Shown here one piece after another: positions 43,679 through 53,244 of a stretch of 64,000 nt of DNA (position 1 is the stretch's first letter; each line of letters starts with the position of its first letter). The notes beneath the pieces are model-generated. The model did not search any database, was not told the origin of the DNA, and was given only the letters and a program-made list of their open reading frames with translations. The DNA lies in contig NZ_CP154859.1 of the NCBI RefSeq assembly GCF_039614725.1, positions 1,674,001 through 1,738,000 of the forward strand. The letters are read 5' to 3'. The DNA is from Thauera sp. JM12B12 (GTDB taxonomy: Bacteria; Pseudomonadota; Gammaproteobacteria; Burkholderiales; Rhodocyclaceae). The translations under genes were made by a program, and so were the position numbers.

Positions 43679-44913
43679 TTCGCAGGGCCTTGGGCCTGCT
43701 CGCGTCGGAAGGGCAGGCGCTCGCTCAGTTCATCCAGATAGAAATCGACGCCTTGGCGCTCGCGCGCGACGAAGTCGTCGACAGCGCGCCGGAAACGGTG
43801 GTCGGCGATCCAGTGTGCGGAATAGGTGCGGATCGGAAGCAGGCCGCGCGACAGCTTGTGCTCCCCCTGCGCCCCGCCTTCGAACCGCGCAAGGCCTTCG
43901 GCAATGCAGTATTCGATCGCCTGGTAGTAGCACAGCTCGAAGTGCAGGAAGGCGAGCGGCTCGGTCGTCCCCCAATAGCGCCCGTAGAGGGCGCCATCGT
44001 CGCAGAGGAAATACGCCGCCGCGACCGGGCTGTCATCACGCAGTGCGAGTAGCAATCGCACCGAGTCGGGCATGCGCTCGGCGAGGCGGTGGAAGAAGGT
44101 GGGGGTCAGATAGGGGCTCGAACGGTGCGCGGCGTAGGTGGCGGCGTAGCAGCCGTAGAGGAAATCCCAGTCTCGGGGGCCTGCGTCGTGACCATCGAGC
44201 CAGCGCATGCGCAGTCCGTGATCGGCAGCGCGCCGCCGTTCCTGGCGGATCTTCTTGCGCTTTGCGTGATTGAGGCTGGCGAGAAAGGCATCGAAGCCGT
44301 TCCAGCGCGCGCCGTTTCGCTCGGGCTCGGTCGCCGGTGACGCGGCTGCAGCGGATCCGCATTGCGGCAGCGCAGGCACGGCATTCTCCCAATGGAACTG
44401 GACCCCTTCGCGAATCGACATCCCTGCCGCGGCGAGCAGAGGAAGCTCGTCCGCGGCTGGAAAAAGAAGGTGGAATGACGAGTGGCGTGCCTCGCGTGCC
44501 CGGGCGATCACGGCTTCGATCAGGGCCTTGCGGGCTCCGGGATCGCGGCCGAGGATGCGTGGCCCGGGAACCGGCGTGAAGGGCACTGCGGCCAGCCACT
44601 TCGGGTAGTACGCGAGCCCATGGCGGTGGTAGGCCTCCGCCCAGGCCCAGTCGAAGACGTATTCGCCGTATGAGTGGTGCTTCTCGTACATGGGCATGAC
44701 GGCGACAAGTTCGCCATCCCGCCACAGGCCTGCGTGCTTGGGTAACCAGCCCGAGCGGCCGCCCACGCAGCCGGTCTCCTCGAGTGTGGCCAGGAAGGCA
44801 TGGCGCAAGCAGGGAGGCGCGGGGCAAGCGGTGGCGTCGAGGAGAGCGTCCCACTGCGTTGCCGCGATTCCGTTGATGGCCGATAGCAGGTGCAGTCCGT
44901 CGGTGCGTTTCAT
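43657..44913 (-). CDS. GNAT/FemAB-like acyltransferase family protein (DUF482 type)
   Basis: About 418 residues resembling the DUF482 family, related to GNAT and FemAB peptidyl transferases; no reaction is established to my knowledge. Typical blocks are WAWAEAYHRHGLAYYPKWLAAVPFTPVPGPRIL, LNHAKRKKIRQERR and FLHFELCYYQAIEYCIAEGLARFEGGAQGEHKLSRGL. The frame is open to 45012, but the extra N-terminus is basic and low-complexity, so I prefer the ATG at 44913 (MKRTDGLHLLSAINGI); neither start has a good ribosome site. No signal peptide. It overlaps the NUDIX gene tail to tail. Confidence 0.78.
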   Translation of the reverse strand: MKRTDGLHLLSAINGIAATQWDALLDATACPAPPCLRHAFLATLEETGCVGGRSGWLPKHAGLWRDGELVAVMPMYEKHHSYGEYVFDWAWAEAYHRHGLAYYPKWLAAVPFTPVPGPRILGRDPGARKALIEAVIARAREARHSSFHLLFPAADELPLLAAAGMSIREGVQFHWENAVPALPQCGSAAAASPATEPERNGARWNGFDAFLASLNHAKRKKIRQERRRAADHGLRMRWLDGHDAGPRDWDFLYGCYAATYAAHRSSPYLTPTFFHRLAERMPDSVRLLLALRDDSPVAAAYFLCDDGALYGRYWGTTEPLAFLHFELCYYQAIEYCIAEGLARFEGGAQGEHKLSRGLLPIRTYSAHWIADHRFRRAVDDFVARERQGVDFYLDELSERLPFRREQAQGPANQRPSTA

Positions 44914-45036
44914 CGTGTTGAGGGCGGCGCCCTGGGTGTTTGTCGATCCGCTCCGCGTGCTTTGCGCAGCTGCCTTCTTTTTGTGCAGGCGGACGATACG
45001 CTTGCCCGACATCGACTTGCAAGCGAAACTCAGGAC

Positions 45037-45067
45037 TTATCCACAGGCTTGCCCCCATCGCCTGTGG
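45037..45067. promoter_or_regulatory. DnaA-box-like sequence inside an inverted repeat
   Basis: TTATCCACA (45037-45045) equals the strongest DnaA-box consensus. It overlaps CCACAGGC (45041-45048), which pairs with GCCTGTGG (45060-45067) across an 11-base loop. A nine-base match can occur by chance in a window this size, and no cluster of boxes or AT-rich unwinding region is visible. Confidence 0.25.
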
Positions 45068-45149
45068 GTTTCCTGCCGCGGAGGCTGCAGGCTGCGGGGC
45101 GGCTGCGTATCCCGGAGACTTCGGCATGCGTGGGCGCACGCTGAAGCGG

Positions 45150-45155
45150 TATAGT
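45150..45155 (+). promoter_or_regulatory. -10 box immediately before nadE
   Basis: TATAGT ends eight bases before the nadE ATG at 45164, so a transcript would begin at or next to the start codon. No Shine-Dalgarno is seen, and no good -35. Confidence 0.35.
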
Positions 45156-45163
45156 TTCGCCCC

Positions 45164-46792
45164 ATGAACGCACACGCTCACTCCTGCTTAACGATCGCCT
45201 TCGCGCAGCTCAACCTCACCGTTGGCGACTTGCCCGGAAACGCCAATCGCATCATCGCCGCCCTCGAACAAGCGCGTGCGGCCGGCGCTGACCTGTTGCT
45301 CACGCCCGAGCTTGCACTTTCGGGCTATCCCCCCGAGGACCTGCTGCTTCGCCCTGATTTCTATCGCGCTTGCCGGCGCGAGACACAGCGTATCGCCGCC
45401 GCTGCGCAGGGGATCGCGGTGGTGCTGGGGCATCCGGTCGAGGATCTCGACGAGCGTTACAACGCCGCATCGGTATTGCGTGACGGGCAACTGCTGGCGC
45501 GCTACCACAAGAGTCTGCTTCCCAACTACGAGGTGTTCGACGAGGAGCGCTATTTCGAGGCCGGGAATGCGGCCTGCGTCTTCGAGTGCAAGGGCGTGCG
45601 CCTCGGCTTGAACATCTGCGCCGACGTCTGGGAGTCAGGGCCGGCGGCGGCGGCACGGGCAGCCGGTGCCCAGGTCCTGCTCGCGCTCAACGCCTCGCCC
45701 TATCACATCAACAAACAGGCTCAGCGCCTCGAGGTTGTGCGCGAGCGCGTTCGCGAGAGCGGCTTGCCGGTTCTCTACTGCAACATGGTGGGCGGGCAGG
45801 ACGAGCTGGTGTTCGATGGCGCATCCTTCGCACTCGACCATGACGGCGCGCTTGCGCACCAGACGTCAAGCTTCGAAGAAGGCGTGGTGACGCTTCGCTT
45901 CGCTGACGGGCGCTGGCTTGGTGGCAGTGTTGCCGAGCCGCGGCTGCTCGAGGCGGAGGCCTACGAGGCACTCACCATAGGCGTGCGCGACTACGTCGGC
46001 AAGAACCGTTTCCCGGGCGCGATCATCGGTCTTTCGGGCGGCATCGACTCGGCGCTGACCTTGGCCGTGGCGGTCGACGCGCTTGGTGCGGAACGCGTGC
46101 GCGCGGTAATGATGCCGTCGCCCTACACCGCGCAGATGAGTCTCGACGACTCGCGCGAGATGGTCCGCAGGCTCGGGGTGCGCTATGACGAGATCCCGAT
46201 CGAGCCCGCGATGAAGGTTTTCGCCGACCTGCTCGCGCCGCAGTTCGCCGGTCTGCCTGCCGACACCACCGAGGAGAACCTGCAGGCAAGGATTCGCGGC
46301 ATGATCCTGATGGCGCTGTCGAACAAGACGGGTTCGATCGTGCTGACAACCGGCAACAAGAGCGAGATGGCGACTGGCTACGCTACCCTCTACGGCGACA
46401 TGGCAGGTGGTTTCGCGGTCCTGAAGGATCTTTACAAGACGCTCGTGTTCCGGCTGTCCAACTGGCGCAATACGCTGGGTCCGGTGATTCCGCAGAACAT
46501 CATCGACCGTCCGCCATCGGCCGAGCTCAAGCCGGACCAGAAGGATCAGGACAGTCTCCCGCCCTACGAGATGCTGGATGCGATCATCGAGGCCTACATG
46601 GAACGCGACGAGTCGCCGCGTGAGATCATCGCCGCCGGCTTCCCGGAGACCGAGGTGCGGCGCACGGTGGCCATGCTCAAGCGCAACGAATACAAGCGGC
46701 GGCAGGCCCCCGTGGGCATCCGGGTCACGCCGCGCGGCTTCGGCAGGGACTGGCGTTATCCGATAACATCCCGCTACCAGGATGAGTTCTGA
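45164..46792 (+). CDS. nadE: Glutamine-dependent NAD+ synthetase
   Basis: Amidates deamido-NAD to NAD+, the final step of NAD synthesis, using glutamine. The 542-residue two-domain form has an N-terminal nitrilase-type glutaminase with the triad E49 (TPELALSGYPPEDLL), K116 (YHKSLLPNYEVFDE) and C152 (LNICADVWE), and a C-terminal synthetase with the PP-loop SGGIDS (291-296) and TGNKSEMATGYATLYGDMAGGF. It is 18 bases from glnB, so the two are cotranscribed. PII control of this enzyme type has been described in Azospirillum, which makes the pairing functionally meaningful. Confidence 0.97.
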   Translation: MNAHAHSCLTIAFAQLNLTVGDLPGNANRIIAALEQARAAGADLLLTPELALSGYPPEDLLLRPDFYRACRRETQRIAAAAQGIAVVLGHPVEDLDERYNAASVLRDGQLLARYHKSLLPNYEVFDEERYFEAGNAACVFECKGVRLGLNICADVWESGPAAAARAAGAQVLLALNASPYHINKQAQRLEVVRERVRESGLPVLYCNMVGGQDELVFDGASFALDHDGALAHQTSSFEEGVVTLRFADGRWLGGSVAEPRLLEAEAYEALTIGVRDYVGKNRFPGAIIGLSGGIDSALTLAVAVDALGAERVRAVMMPSPYTAQMSLDDSREMVRRLGVRYDEIPIEPAMKVFADLLAPQFAGLPADTTEENLQARIRGMILMALSNKTGSIVLTTGNKSEMATGYATLYGDMAGGFAVLKDLYKTLVFRLSNWRNTLGPVIPQNIIDRPPSAELKPDQKDQDSLPPYEMLDAIIEAYMERDESPREIIAAGFPETEVRRTVAMLKRNEYKRRQAPVGIRVTPRGFGRDWRYPITSRYQDEF

Positions 46793-47149
<357 letters not shown>

Positions 47150-47164
47150 TCCAGGCCTGGGCCA

Positions 47165-47181
47165 GGCGCGTGGGCCGCGCC
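47165..47181. terminator. Hairpin between convergent glnB and smr
   Basis: GGCGCG-TGGGC-CGCGCC stem-loop in the 49-base convergent gap. No T run, so a weak candidate. Confidence 0.3.
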
Positions 47182-47198
47182 GGGCCGGCAGGAGCCCC

Positions 47199-48275
47199 CT
47201 AGCGTGAGCTGGCGTTCTGGGCGCGTAGCAGCACGAGCAGGGCGCCTCCACCACCGTCGTGGGGGCCGGCCTGACAGAAGGCGAGGATTTCCTCCCGCTG
47301 CGCCAGCCAGCCCCGCGACAGCTGCTTCAGGATTGACACCTTGCCGGGCGAGCCATGGCCCTTTCCGTGTATCACCCGGATGCAGCGCTTGCCCTGTGCG
47401 AGCGCGTCGTGCAGGAAATGGGCGAGGGCTGCGCGCGCCTCGTCACGCGTGAGGCCGTGCAGGTCGATCTGGCCCTGCAGTACCCAGCGCCCGCGCCGCA
47501 GGTCGGTGAGTACGCGTCGTGGAAGCCCCGGACGCAGGAAGGCCGCTTCCTCGCCCATGTCGAGGCGGTCCTCGAAGGTCAGCGGGGCCGCCAGCGATTC
47601 ATGCAGTGCCGCGCGCTCGTCGGCCTCGCGCTTGAGCGGTGCGGGAGGTGGGGCCGGGGGCGCGATCTCCACCCGGTTGCGGTCGGCGACGGGCTGGGCA
47701 TCGCCTACCACGCTGCGAAAGAGCGCCGACGGGTCGCTGAGGTCGGCGTCCGCTGGCAGCAGGATGGCATCGGGGCGCTGGATGCGGCCCGCGCGCGCGG
47801 TTGAGGGCTGTTGCGCTTGATGGCGATACGCGGTCTCGAGCTCGACGCGTCCGCTGTCGCGCAAGGGAACCACGCCCGCATAAGCGAGCCGGAGCGGATC
47901 GGTCTCTGTCCGCTGCGGAGAGCCGGGATCCGCAGGCGACGCCTCCTCGGCGACTTGCCGCGGCAGCGGCGCCGGGCGTGGTCGCTCGATGAATGCGCGA
48001 TCGCTCCCGCCGACCGGCTGCACCTTGCCTACCGCCGCGCGAAAGAGTTCGAGATCGGCGGCATCCGGTCGTGGATCGGGCTCGGACTTGGGCGAGGGTA
48101 TCCGGGCCGGGCGAATCCGCGCTGCGGGCGGCCGCTGCTCCGCGTCCGGTTCCGACGCCTGCGCCGCGCGGATGCGCTGGCGCAGGCCGGCGAACGGCGT
48201 GTTCGGCTTGTCCGCGGCGCCGCTGGAGCCCGCGGCGGCGCCGCGCGTCTGCTTTGCGGGAGTCCGCCGCCCCAT
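47199..48275 (-). CDS. Smr domain protein with repeated N-terminal motif
   Basis: 358 residues. The C-terminal Smr domain (about 265-350) has DLHGLT (271-276), IHGKG (302-306) and the PHDGGGGALLVLL end, a fold linked to nuclease activity on nucleic acids in MutS2 and SmrA/SmrB relatives. Upstream, the short LFRxxVGxxQPV motif seen once in E. coli SmrA-like proteins appears at 78-88 and again at 185-196, each followed by a PAPLxR(E/Q) stretch; a more degenerate copy may lie at 126-148. The rest of the N-terminus is Pro/Arg/Ala-rich and probably disordered. The start at 48275 is eight bases after trxB, so they form one transcript. Confidence 0.88.
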   Translation of the reverse strand: MGRRTPAKQTRGAAAGSSGAADKPNTPFAGLRQRIRAAQASEPDAEQRPPAARIRPARIPSPKSEPDPRPDAADLELFRAAVGKVQPVGGSDRAFIERPRPAPLPRQVAEEASPADPGSPQRTETDPLRLAYAGVVPLRDSGRVELETAYRHQAQQPSTARAGRIQRPDAILLPADADLSDPSALFRSVVGDAQPVADRNRVEIAPPAPPPAPLKREADERAALHESLAAPLTFEDRLDMGEEAAFLRPGLPRRVLTDLRRGRWVLQGQIDLHGLTRDEARAALAHFLHDALAQGKRCIRVIHGKGHGSPGKVSILKQLSRGWLAQREEILAFCQAGPHDGGGGALLVLLRAQNASSR

Positions 48276-48283
48276 GGCGCCGC

Positions 48284-49273
<990 letters not shown>

Positions 49274-49354
49274 TTATAGCGGACGGGTCATTCGCCGGGA
49301 TTGATGGGGGCGATTGCCCCGGCTCATCACGGCGTCTCGGGGGGGTTTCGACGG

Positions 49355-49370
49355 CGTGACGAATTTCACG
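49355..49370. promoter_or_regulatory. Crp-type palindrome in the trxB/regulator gap
   Basis: CGTGACGAATTTCACG contains GTGA-N6-TCAC, the core of the Crp-family operator (TGTGA-N6-TCACA), extended by one more pair at each end. It is centred about 95 bases before the adjacent regulator start and 125 bases before trxB. The regulator carries the R-E-x3-R recognition helix that reads GTGA, so autoregulation is plausible. Confidence 0.5.
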
Positions 49371-49457
49371 ACATTTCCATGATTCGCCTCACATTCGTTT
49401 ACACTTTGCGATGAGTTTATCGACGCATTGATCTTTTTCGTGCATCCCGGAGTGCGC

Positions 49458-50129
49458 ATGACCCAGACCACCGCCGTTTCCGTCGTCGCCCTTAAGACCT
49501 TCCCGCTTTTCCATGGTTTGTCGGACGAGGCGCTGGGCAACATTGCCCGCGTCTCCATGATGCGCAGGTTCCCGCGCGGGCAGTCGGTGGTGTGCGCGGG
49601 CGATCGGCCCGACTATGTCTATCTGGTGCTCACCGGCAGCCTCAAGGTGGTGGTGAGCGACGAAGATGGGCGCGAGGTCATCCTGTCCATCCTGGGGCAG
49701 GGCGAGCTTTTCGGAGAGATGGGGATGTTCGACGAGCGCCCGCGTTCGGCATCGGTGATCGCCGTCGTGCCGTCCGACCTGGTGCTTATCTCCAAGCAGG
49801 ACTTCCGCCGCATCATGCACGACAGCTTCGAGGTGTCGTGGCGGATCATGTGCAATCTGGCCGAGCGGCTGCGCAATGCCGACCGCAAGATCGAGAGCCT
49901 GGCGCTCATGGACGTCTATGGGCGGGTCGCCCGCCTGCTGATCGAGATGTCGGAGGACGTCGGTGGCGAAGCGGTGGTCGTGCGCAAGATCTCGAAGCAG
50001 GACATCGCCAAGATGATCGGCGCCTCGCGCGAGATGGTGAGCCGGGTCATGAAGGATCTTGGCCAGCAGGGCCTCATCGAGGAACGGCCGGACGGTATCG
50101 TGTTGCGCGAGCGACTGAACGACGTCTGA
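49458..50129 (+). CDS. Crp/Fnr family transcriptional regulator
   Basis: A 223-residue regulator. The N-terminal cyclic-nucleotide fold has a well-kept phosphate cassette, GELFGEMGMFDERPRSAS (E87, R96, S97), so it may bind cAMP or a related nucleotide; the four N-terminal cysteines of Fnr are absent, so it is not an iron-sulfur oxygen sensor. A long dimer helix (about 115-145) leads to a winged helix with SKQDIAKMIGASREMVSRVMKDL; R191, E192 and R196 match the Crp residues that read GTGA. The start at 49458 follows GGAG by five bases. It occupies the place lrp has in E. coli, between trxB and ftsK. Confidence 0.88.
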   Translation: MTQTTAVSVVALKTFPLFHGLSDEALGNIARVSMMRRFPRGQSVVCAGDRPDYVYLVLTGSLKVVVSDEDGREVILSILGQGELFGEMGMFDERPRSASVIAVVPSDLVLISKQDFRRIMHDSFEVSWRIMCNLAERLRNADRKIESLALMDVYGRVARLLIEMSEDVGGEAVVVRKISKQDIAKMIGASREMVSRVMKDLGQQGLIEERPDGIVLRERLNDV

Positions 50130-50232
50130 ACCGGCTGCAGGCTTCGGGCGGGTTGCGCTTGGGGCGAGGCTGAGCTCATGACGGCTTTGTGAGCAGGCGC
50201 AACATCGGCGGTGGCCGGGGCGGTCGATCCCG

Positions 50233-50238
50233 TATAAT
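50233..50238 (+). promoter_or_regulatory. -10 box upstream of ftsK
   Basis: A consensus TATAAT 39 bases before the ftsK start. No -35 of quality lies 16-18 bases upstream, so the promoter may need an activator or be weak. Confidence 0.35.
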
Positions 50239-50277
50239 CCAGCGGTTGTTTCACTCTGGCCGTCTGGTCGCACCGCA

Positions 50278-52569
50278 ATGCTGTCTCGCTCGTCCTCCCG
50301 CTCCCAGCCGCTGCCGGAAAAGATCTCGCTCCTGCTGCAGGAGGCGCGCTGGCTGATCCTGGGCGTGATGTCGCTCTATGTCGGCCTCGTTCTCGTCGGC
50401 TACAGCGAGCAGGACCCGGGCTGGTCCCACGCTGCGGAGGTCGCGCGCGTATCCAATCCCGGCGGGCGCTTCGGTGCCTGGCTGGCAGACCTGCTGCTGT
50501 ATCTCTTCGGCGTGTCTTCGTGGTGGTGGGTGGTGTTCCTCGGCTACAGCCTGCTGTGGGGCTTCCGGAGATTGAAGAACCGCCTCGAGCTCGACCGTCG
50601 CTCCTTCATCTTCGTGATGATCGGTTTCTTCGTCGTGCTGCTGACCAGCAGCGCCCTCGAGTTCCTGCGTTTCCACTCCCACGGCGCGGCCGTGCCGCTC
50701 GAGCCCGGCGGGCTGATCGGCATGGAACTCGGGCAGGCGACCCAGCGCTACTTCGGCTACACCGGTGGCACCTTGCTGCTGCTCGCGCTGATCGCCTCGG
50801 GTCTTTCGCTGTTTACCGGCATTTCCTGGCTGGCGGTGGTCGAGCGCGTGGGGCTGTGGCTCGAACAAGGCGTGATCGGCGTCCAGCAGGCGTGGATGCG
50901 CTGGCAGGACCGCCGCGCCGGTCGCGAAATCGCCCAGAAGCGTGAGGCCGTGGTGCAGACACGCCGGCGCAAGGTGGAGAAGGAGTCGCCCGCGCCGCTG
51001 CGCATCGAGCCGGCGGTCGTCGCCGTGCCGAAGTCCGAGCGTGTGGAGAAGGAGCGCCAGCAGACGCTCTTCGCCGATGCGCTCGCGGGGGCGATCCCAC
51101 CGGTGGCGCTGCTCGATCCGGCGAGCGGCGGTGTCGAGCCACCGTCGCCGGAGTCGCTCGAATTCACTTCCCGCCTGATCGAGACCAAGCTCGCCGACTT
51201 CGGCGTCGAGGTCAAGGTGCTCGCGGCCTATCCCGGTCCGGTGATCACCCGCTACGAGATCGAGCCTGCCACCGGCGTGAAGGGCAGCCAGGTGGTCAAT
51301 CTGGCCAAGGACCTCGCGCGGGCGCTTTCGCTGGTGTCGATCCGTGTGGTCGAGACCGTGCCGGGCAAGTCGTGCATGGCGCTCGAACTGCCCAATCCGA
51401 AGCGGCAGATGGTGCGCCTGTCCGAGATCATCGGCTCCAAGGTGTATCAGGACGCGCATTCGCCGCTTACCGTGGTGCTGGGCAAGGACATCGGCGGCCA
51501 GCCGGTGGTGGCGGACCTCGCCAAGATGCCGCACCTGCTGGTGGCGGGCACGACGGGCTCGGGCAAGTCGGTCGGCATCAACGCGATGATCCTCTCGCTG
51601 CTCTACAAGAGCGAGCCCGACCGCGTGCGCCTGATCATGGTCGACCCGAAGATGCTCGAGCTGTCGATCTACGAGGGTATCCCACACCTGCTTGCGCCCG
51701 TCGTCACAGACATGAAGCACGCGGGCAACGCGCTCAACTGGTGCGTGGCCGAGATGGACAAGCGCTACAAGCTGATGGCGGCGGTCGGTGTGCGCAACCT
51801 TGCCGGCTTCAACAAGGCGGTGGCGGAGGCGCGCAAGGCCGAGGCTCCGCTCACCAACCCGTTCTCGATCAGCCCCGAGAACCCCGAGCCGCTCGAACCG
51901 CTGCCCTACATCGTGGTGGTGGTCGATGAGCTTGCCGACATGATGATGGTGGTCGGCAAGAAGGTCGAAGAGCTGATCGCTCGCCTGGCGCAGAAGGCAC
52001 GCGCGGCCGGCATCCACCTCATCCTCGCCACCCAGCGCCCCTCGGTGGACGTCATCACCGGCCTGATAAAGGCCAACGTGCCGACGCGCATCGCCTTCCA
52101 GGTCTCGAGCAAGATCGACTCGCGCACCATCCTCGACCAGATGGGCGCCGAGACGCTGCTCGGCATGGGCGACATGCTTTACCTCGCCCCCGGCACCGGC
52201 CTGCCCGTGCGCGTGCATGGTGCGTTCGTCGCCGACGACGAGGTGCACAAGGTGGTCGATCACCTGAAGAGGATCGGACCGCCGGACTACGTCGAGGGCA
52301 TCCTGTCCTCGGCCGAGGACGACGTCGATGCTGCGCTCGGCGCCGGCGGCGAGGGCGGAGACGGCGAGTCCGATGCGCTCTACGACCAGGCGGTGGAGAT
52401 CGTCGTCAAGACGCGTCGGCCATCGATCTCGCTGGTGCAGCGTCATCTGCGCATCGGCTACAACCGCGCCGCGCGCCTGATCGAACAGATGGAACGCGCC
52501 GGGCTGGTGTCGCCGATGGGGAGCAACGGCAATCGTGAAGTGATCGTTCCGGCCAAGGAGAGCGAATGA
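50278..52569 (+). CDS. ftsK: DNA translocase FtsK
   Basis: Septum-anchored DNA pump that clears chromosome termini and activates XerCD recombination. 763 residues: four membrane spans (about 20-185, the first [17 protein letters not shown]), a short linker (about 215-290, far shorter than in E. coli), a RecA-like motor with Walker A GTTGSGKS (424-431) and Walker [16 protein letters not shown], and a C-terminal gamma winged helix (about 700-763, [22 protein letters not shown]) that reads KOPS. The stop overlaps the lolA start (ATGA). Confidence 0.97.
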   Translation: MLSRSSSRSQPLPEKISLLLQEARWLILGVMSLYVGLVLVGYSEQDPGWSHAAEVARVSNPGGRFGAWLADLLLYLFGVSSWWWVVFLGYSLLWGFRRLKNRLELDRRSFIFVMIGFFVVLLTSSALEFLRFHSHGAAVPLEPGGLIGMELGQATQRYFGYTGGTLLLLALIASGLSLFTGISWLAVVERVGLWLEQGVIGVQQAWMRWQDRRAGREIAQKREAVVQTRRRKVEKESPAPLRIEPAVVAVPKSERVEKERQQTLFADALAGAIPPVALLDPASGGVEPPSPESLEFTSRLIETKLADFGVEVKVLAAYPGPVITRYEIEPATGVKGSQVVNLAKDLARALSLVSIRVVETVPGKSCMALELPNPKRQMVRLSEIIGSKVYQDAHSPLTVVLGKDIGGQPVVADLAKMPHLLVAGTTGSGKSVGINAMILSLLYKSEPDRVRLIMVDPKMLELSIYEGIPHLLAPVVTDMKHAGNALNWCVAEMDKRYKLMAAVGVRNLAGFNKAVAEARKAEAPLTNPFSISPENPEPLEPLPYIVVVVDELADMMMVVGKKVEELIARLAQKARAAGIHLILATQRPSVDVITGLIKANVPTRIAFQVSSKIDSRTILDQMGAETLLGMGDMLYLAPGTGLPVRVHGAFVADDEVHKVVDHLKRIGPPDYVEGILSSAEDDVDAALGAGGEGGDGESDALYDQAVEIVVKTRRPSISLVQRHLRIGYNRAARLIEQMERAGLVSPMGSNGNREVIVPAKESE

Positions 52570-53228
52570 AGCATGTCCGCACAGGACCGTCCGCGCTGTT
52601 GCGCGGTGCGGCGGCCGTAGCCATGGCGCTGAGCGCATTCGGCGCCTTCGCTGCCGGCGGCGTGCAGCAGTTGCGCGACTTCGTCGCTGGCGCGCGCAGT
52701 GCCGAGGGCGAGTTCGAGCAGGTCGTCACGACGCAGTCTGGGCGGCGCCCGCAGGAGGCGTCGGGCAGCTTCGCCTACGCACGTCCGGGACGTTTTCACT
52801 GGGAATACGACCGTCCGTACCGCCAGGTGCTCGTGGGCGACGGCGAGCGGCTGTGGTCCTGGGATCCCGACCTGAATCAGGTTACCGTGCGGACCATCGG
52901 TGACGCCCTCGGCGCCACGCCGGCGGCGATATTGTTCGGCAGCGGTGCGCTCGAGGACAGCTTCGAGCTCGCCGAGGGCGGCGAGCACGACGGCCTGGCC
53001 TGGGCCGAGGCGCGCCCGAAACGGACCGAGAGCGGTTTTGAATCACTGCGTATCGGGTTGGCTGACGGCCAGCTCCGGCGCATGGAAATGCGCGATCACT
53101 TCGGTCAGACCACCGTGATCCGTTTCGTCCGCCTGCGGGCCAACCCGGCGCTCGCTGCGGACCGCTTCACCTTCAGCCCGCCCGCTGGCGCCGACATAAT
53201 CGGCGATCTCTCCGGCACGGCGCGCTGA
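52566..53228 (+). CDS. lolA: Outer-membrane lipoprotein carrier protein LolA
   Basis: Periplasmic chaperone that ferries lipoproteins from LolCDE to LolB. The 220-residue precursor has a signal peptide ending near AFGAFA-AG (about 29). The conserved core includes [43 protein letters not shown] and [18 protein letters not shown]. Its four-base overlap with ftsK and close spacing to rarA reproduce the ftsK-lolA-rarA order of E. coli. Confidence 0.94.
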   Translation: MKHVRTGPSALLRGAAAVAMALSAFGAFAAGGVQQLRDFVAGARSAEGEFEQVVTTQSGRRPQEASGSFAYARPGRFHWEYDRPYRQVLVGDGERLWSWDPDLNQVTVRTIGDALGATPAAILFGSGALEDSFELAEGGEHDGLAWAEARPKRTESGFESLRIGLADGQLRRMEMRDHFGQTTVIRFVRLRANPALAADRFTFSPPAGADIIGDLSGTAR

Positions 53229-53244
53229 GCCTGCTGCCGCATCG

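Noticed and set aside
45037..45067. A replication origin at the DnaA box
   Set aside because: Only one box, no AT-rich repeat block, and neither dnaA nor gidA/parAB genes are near.
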